A stretch of DNA of 53,772 nt from Scleroderma bovista (Eukaryota; Basidiomycota; Agaricomycetes; Boletales; Sclerodermataceae), in assembly GCA_037178675.1 (NCBI GenBank), contig JAYMGJ010000323.1:1-53772 (forward strand). Direction: 5' to 3'. Below the pieces are notes generated by a model. That model did not search any database. It was not told the DNA's origin and saw only the letters and a list, made by a program, of their open reading frames with translations. Shown here in pieces: positions 52,105 through 53,772 of this stretch; positions within the stretch are counted from its first letter, which is position 1; each line of letters begins with the position of its first letter. The position numbers and the translations under genes were made by a program.

Positions 52105-53421
52105 TGTCAAGACCGGTTCTCCTCGACGATCTTACTAGGAGGTCCAGAGGTGCAGGGAACTAATGAGGAGGTAAGTCCAGACACTAGTAGGTGCCAGTTA
52201 GTGCGGAGAGTCAAGTCCGGGTCAAATGAACAAAGTCCGGGCACTAGAGAAGCACAGGGAGTAAGTCCGGGTTTTTGTGGAGTAAGTCCGGACCGTGGGA
52301 AAGTGGTCCGGAGTTGAGCGCAGCTTGTCCAGAGTGAAGGACATCCCAGAGGTGGGATAAGTCCTGAGAGGTCTAGCGTCGAGTCTGGGACAGAGGTGGC
52401 TTTTGCCCTCGTGCAAGTAGGAGACTTGCTAGGATCGGACATAGGACCAAGGGGATGAGATATGACAGAGGCCAGAGTTGGCCGGAGTTCAGGAGAACAA
52501 GATGGGATTAGGAGAGCATGGTGGGTAGTACAGAGTGGGGAGTATCTTAGTCGAGATTTGATCTAAGGACTACTAGGCCGGAGTACGGTAGTTTATATAG
52601 TAATGAAACTAAGGTGAGTATATATGGTGACAAGTAAACACCTTAATGTTGAGACAAGGGATGGAGCAGAAGCAGACAGGAAAATAAACCAGGTACAAGA
52701 AAATAAAGCAGGGACAGGAAAATAAACCGGAGTGGAAGCAGACACGGGGAACTAGAGTTACAGGGACGATGGAGGAAAAGCAGGGACAAGGGAACTAGGT
52801 CGGAAGAGGACAGGTAAGGGTTGGAGGTGGACTTAACTAATGTTAAGTCCAGAGCGATGTCCAGGACCGGAGGAAGTGGGACCAGAGGAAGCGGGACCGG
52901 AGGAAGTGCACGACCAGAGGAAGTGCAAGAGCGGAGGGAGTGTACGAGCGGAGGGAGTGTACGAGCGGAGGGAGTGTACGAGCGGAGGGAGTGTATGACT
53001 GGAGGAAGGGCAGAGTAGCCGGAGGAAGGTCCGGAGTTGGACATGGAAATGTCCAAGGCCATTGGTGGACCTATCAGGGGAAGCAGAGCAGAACAGGAGC
53101 AGAACTGAGCCGGAGTTGGATGTACCAGCCGGAGTTGGGTTACGTCGCAGACAAGGCTAAGGGAGTGGCTGGACTGAAACTGGAGTAGCAACTAGTGGTA
53201 GGTACAGGTCCGACACGGAGGAGTTAGACCGCGGATCTGTCTGTAGGAAGACAGGGGTTAGTCCTGAGGCAGAGATGGATGTAGTGACCGGAGTTGAGCT
53301 GGAGTGCAGCTATAGGGCTGGAGATGGCCGGACTAGATCTGGAGTTGCATCTATGCCTAAGGAGAGGTCAGGTGGGCCATGGTTAGACCAGAGTTGCGAC
53401 TGGAAAAGTATGGATATGACA
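52105..53421 (-). repeat. Solo LTR-C in a hAT transposase
   Basis: It starts TGTCAAGACCGG and ends GGATATGACA, 1317 bp, with a perfect duplication GAGAG (52100-52104 and 53422-53426). It includes a 17-bp minisatellite (TGTACGAGCGGAGGGAG, three copies from 52941) that is less expanded in copy 2. This is the cleanest LTR-C and defines the family's ends. Confidence 0.92.
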
Positions 53422-53772
53422 GAGAGCATGACACCTTCATCGATTCTGTCTGCCTCATCATTCACAATAGCAATCATGATGTCATCCACAGCTTGTGCTG
53501 CCTCAGATCTCGTTAAATTTGCATCAACAACTTTGGCAAGTCGATCTTCTCCTTCAATGTCTTGTTGCATCTGCTTCTCCGATGTGATCCAGCCCTGCGT
53601 GAAGTCCAGCCTCTCCTTTTTAAGGAAGAACTTTGTCATCTGCAAGGCCTCCATTAGAATCAGGCTGATTCAATTGCAGCGTTTTGTCATTGTTTCAGCG
53701 CTGGAGGAGAACACCCGTTCACATGGAACCAAAGATGCTTGAATAGGTAGATAGTCCATAGCAATTTGGAAT
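53422..53772 (-). pseudogene. hAT-family transposase, C-terminal dimerization region
   Basis: Entering from the right edge, the - strand frame reads AMDYLPIQASLVPCERVFSS and SAETMTKRCN, a TGA near 53670, then ISLILMEALQMTKFFLKKER, LDFTQGWITSEKQMQ and AVDDIMIAIVNDEADRIDEG. The order YLPI, CERVFS, TK-R and L-L-F-LK is the hAT dimerization domain. The solo LTR-C cuts the last codons. After the LTR the frame ends with TGA at 52095-52093. The stop after RCN probably replaces CGA (Arg). The catalytic part lies outside the window. Confidence 0.85.

Overview
The window is a transposable-element graveyard from a filamentous fungus, most likely an Agaricomycete (Basidiomycota). That placement is inferred from 47-60 nt GT-AG introns, several chromodomain Ty3/gypsy elements, a Plavaka-type (CMC/CACTA-related) transposase, a copia-like element that encodes only a long repetitive Gag, and a hAT transposase tail. 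I see no intact host gene, rRNA, tRNA or CRISPR array. Almost every coding stretch is broken, and most breaks are TGA codons that replace CGA (Arg) or TGG (Trp), as expected from decay of methylated CpG.

Layout. 1-5458: 3' part of a + strand chromovirus (Gypsy-1) with pol, a convergent antisense gene and the 3' LTR. It abuts, and probably sits inside, Gypsy-2 (5459 to about 10100, + strand), whose protease/RT junction carries a long-inverted-repeat MITE. 10168-11141: a decayed multi-exon gene on the - strand, head-to-head with a Plavaka transposase that starts at 11348. The Plavaka gene is exploded by insertions. Gypsy-3 (11454-24943, - strand, target duplication GAATC) itself contains a gag-only copia element (17089-20972, duplication TTGGG) and a long LTR (LTR-C) that in turn holds another solo LTR. 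Next come an LTR-C copy and the 5' half of Gypsy-4 (25076-31224), then Plavaka again (31225-34125) cut by a MITE and a copia solo LTR (duplication CATGT). 34126-35712 is unassigned.

35713-48407: Gypsy-5 (- strand), split in its protease by a complete insertion of Gypsy-6 (39286-47968, duplication GGTGT/GGCGT). 48412-49905: TCAGAC-rich and GTGG-rich repeats and palindromes. 50143-53772: weak coding remnants, a copia Gag fragment, and the end of a hAT transposase split by a solo LTR-C (duplication GAGAG).

The most interesting system is an accessory gene carried antisense between pol and the 3' LTR in Gypsy-1, Gypsy-3 and Gypsy-6. In all three it has a TATA box just inside the LTR, a charged coiled-coil first exon, a short spliceosomal intron and a Zn2Cys6-like cysteine cluster followed by a basic stretch. 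Gypsy-2 and Gypsy-5 do not have it. Retroelements here repeatedly land in other elements, as expected for chromodomain integrases acting on heterochromatin.
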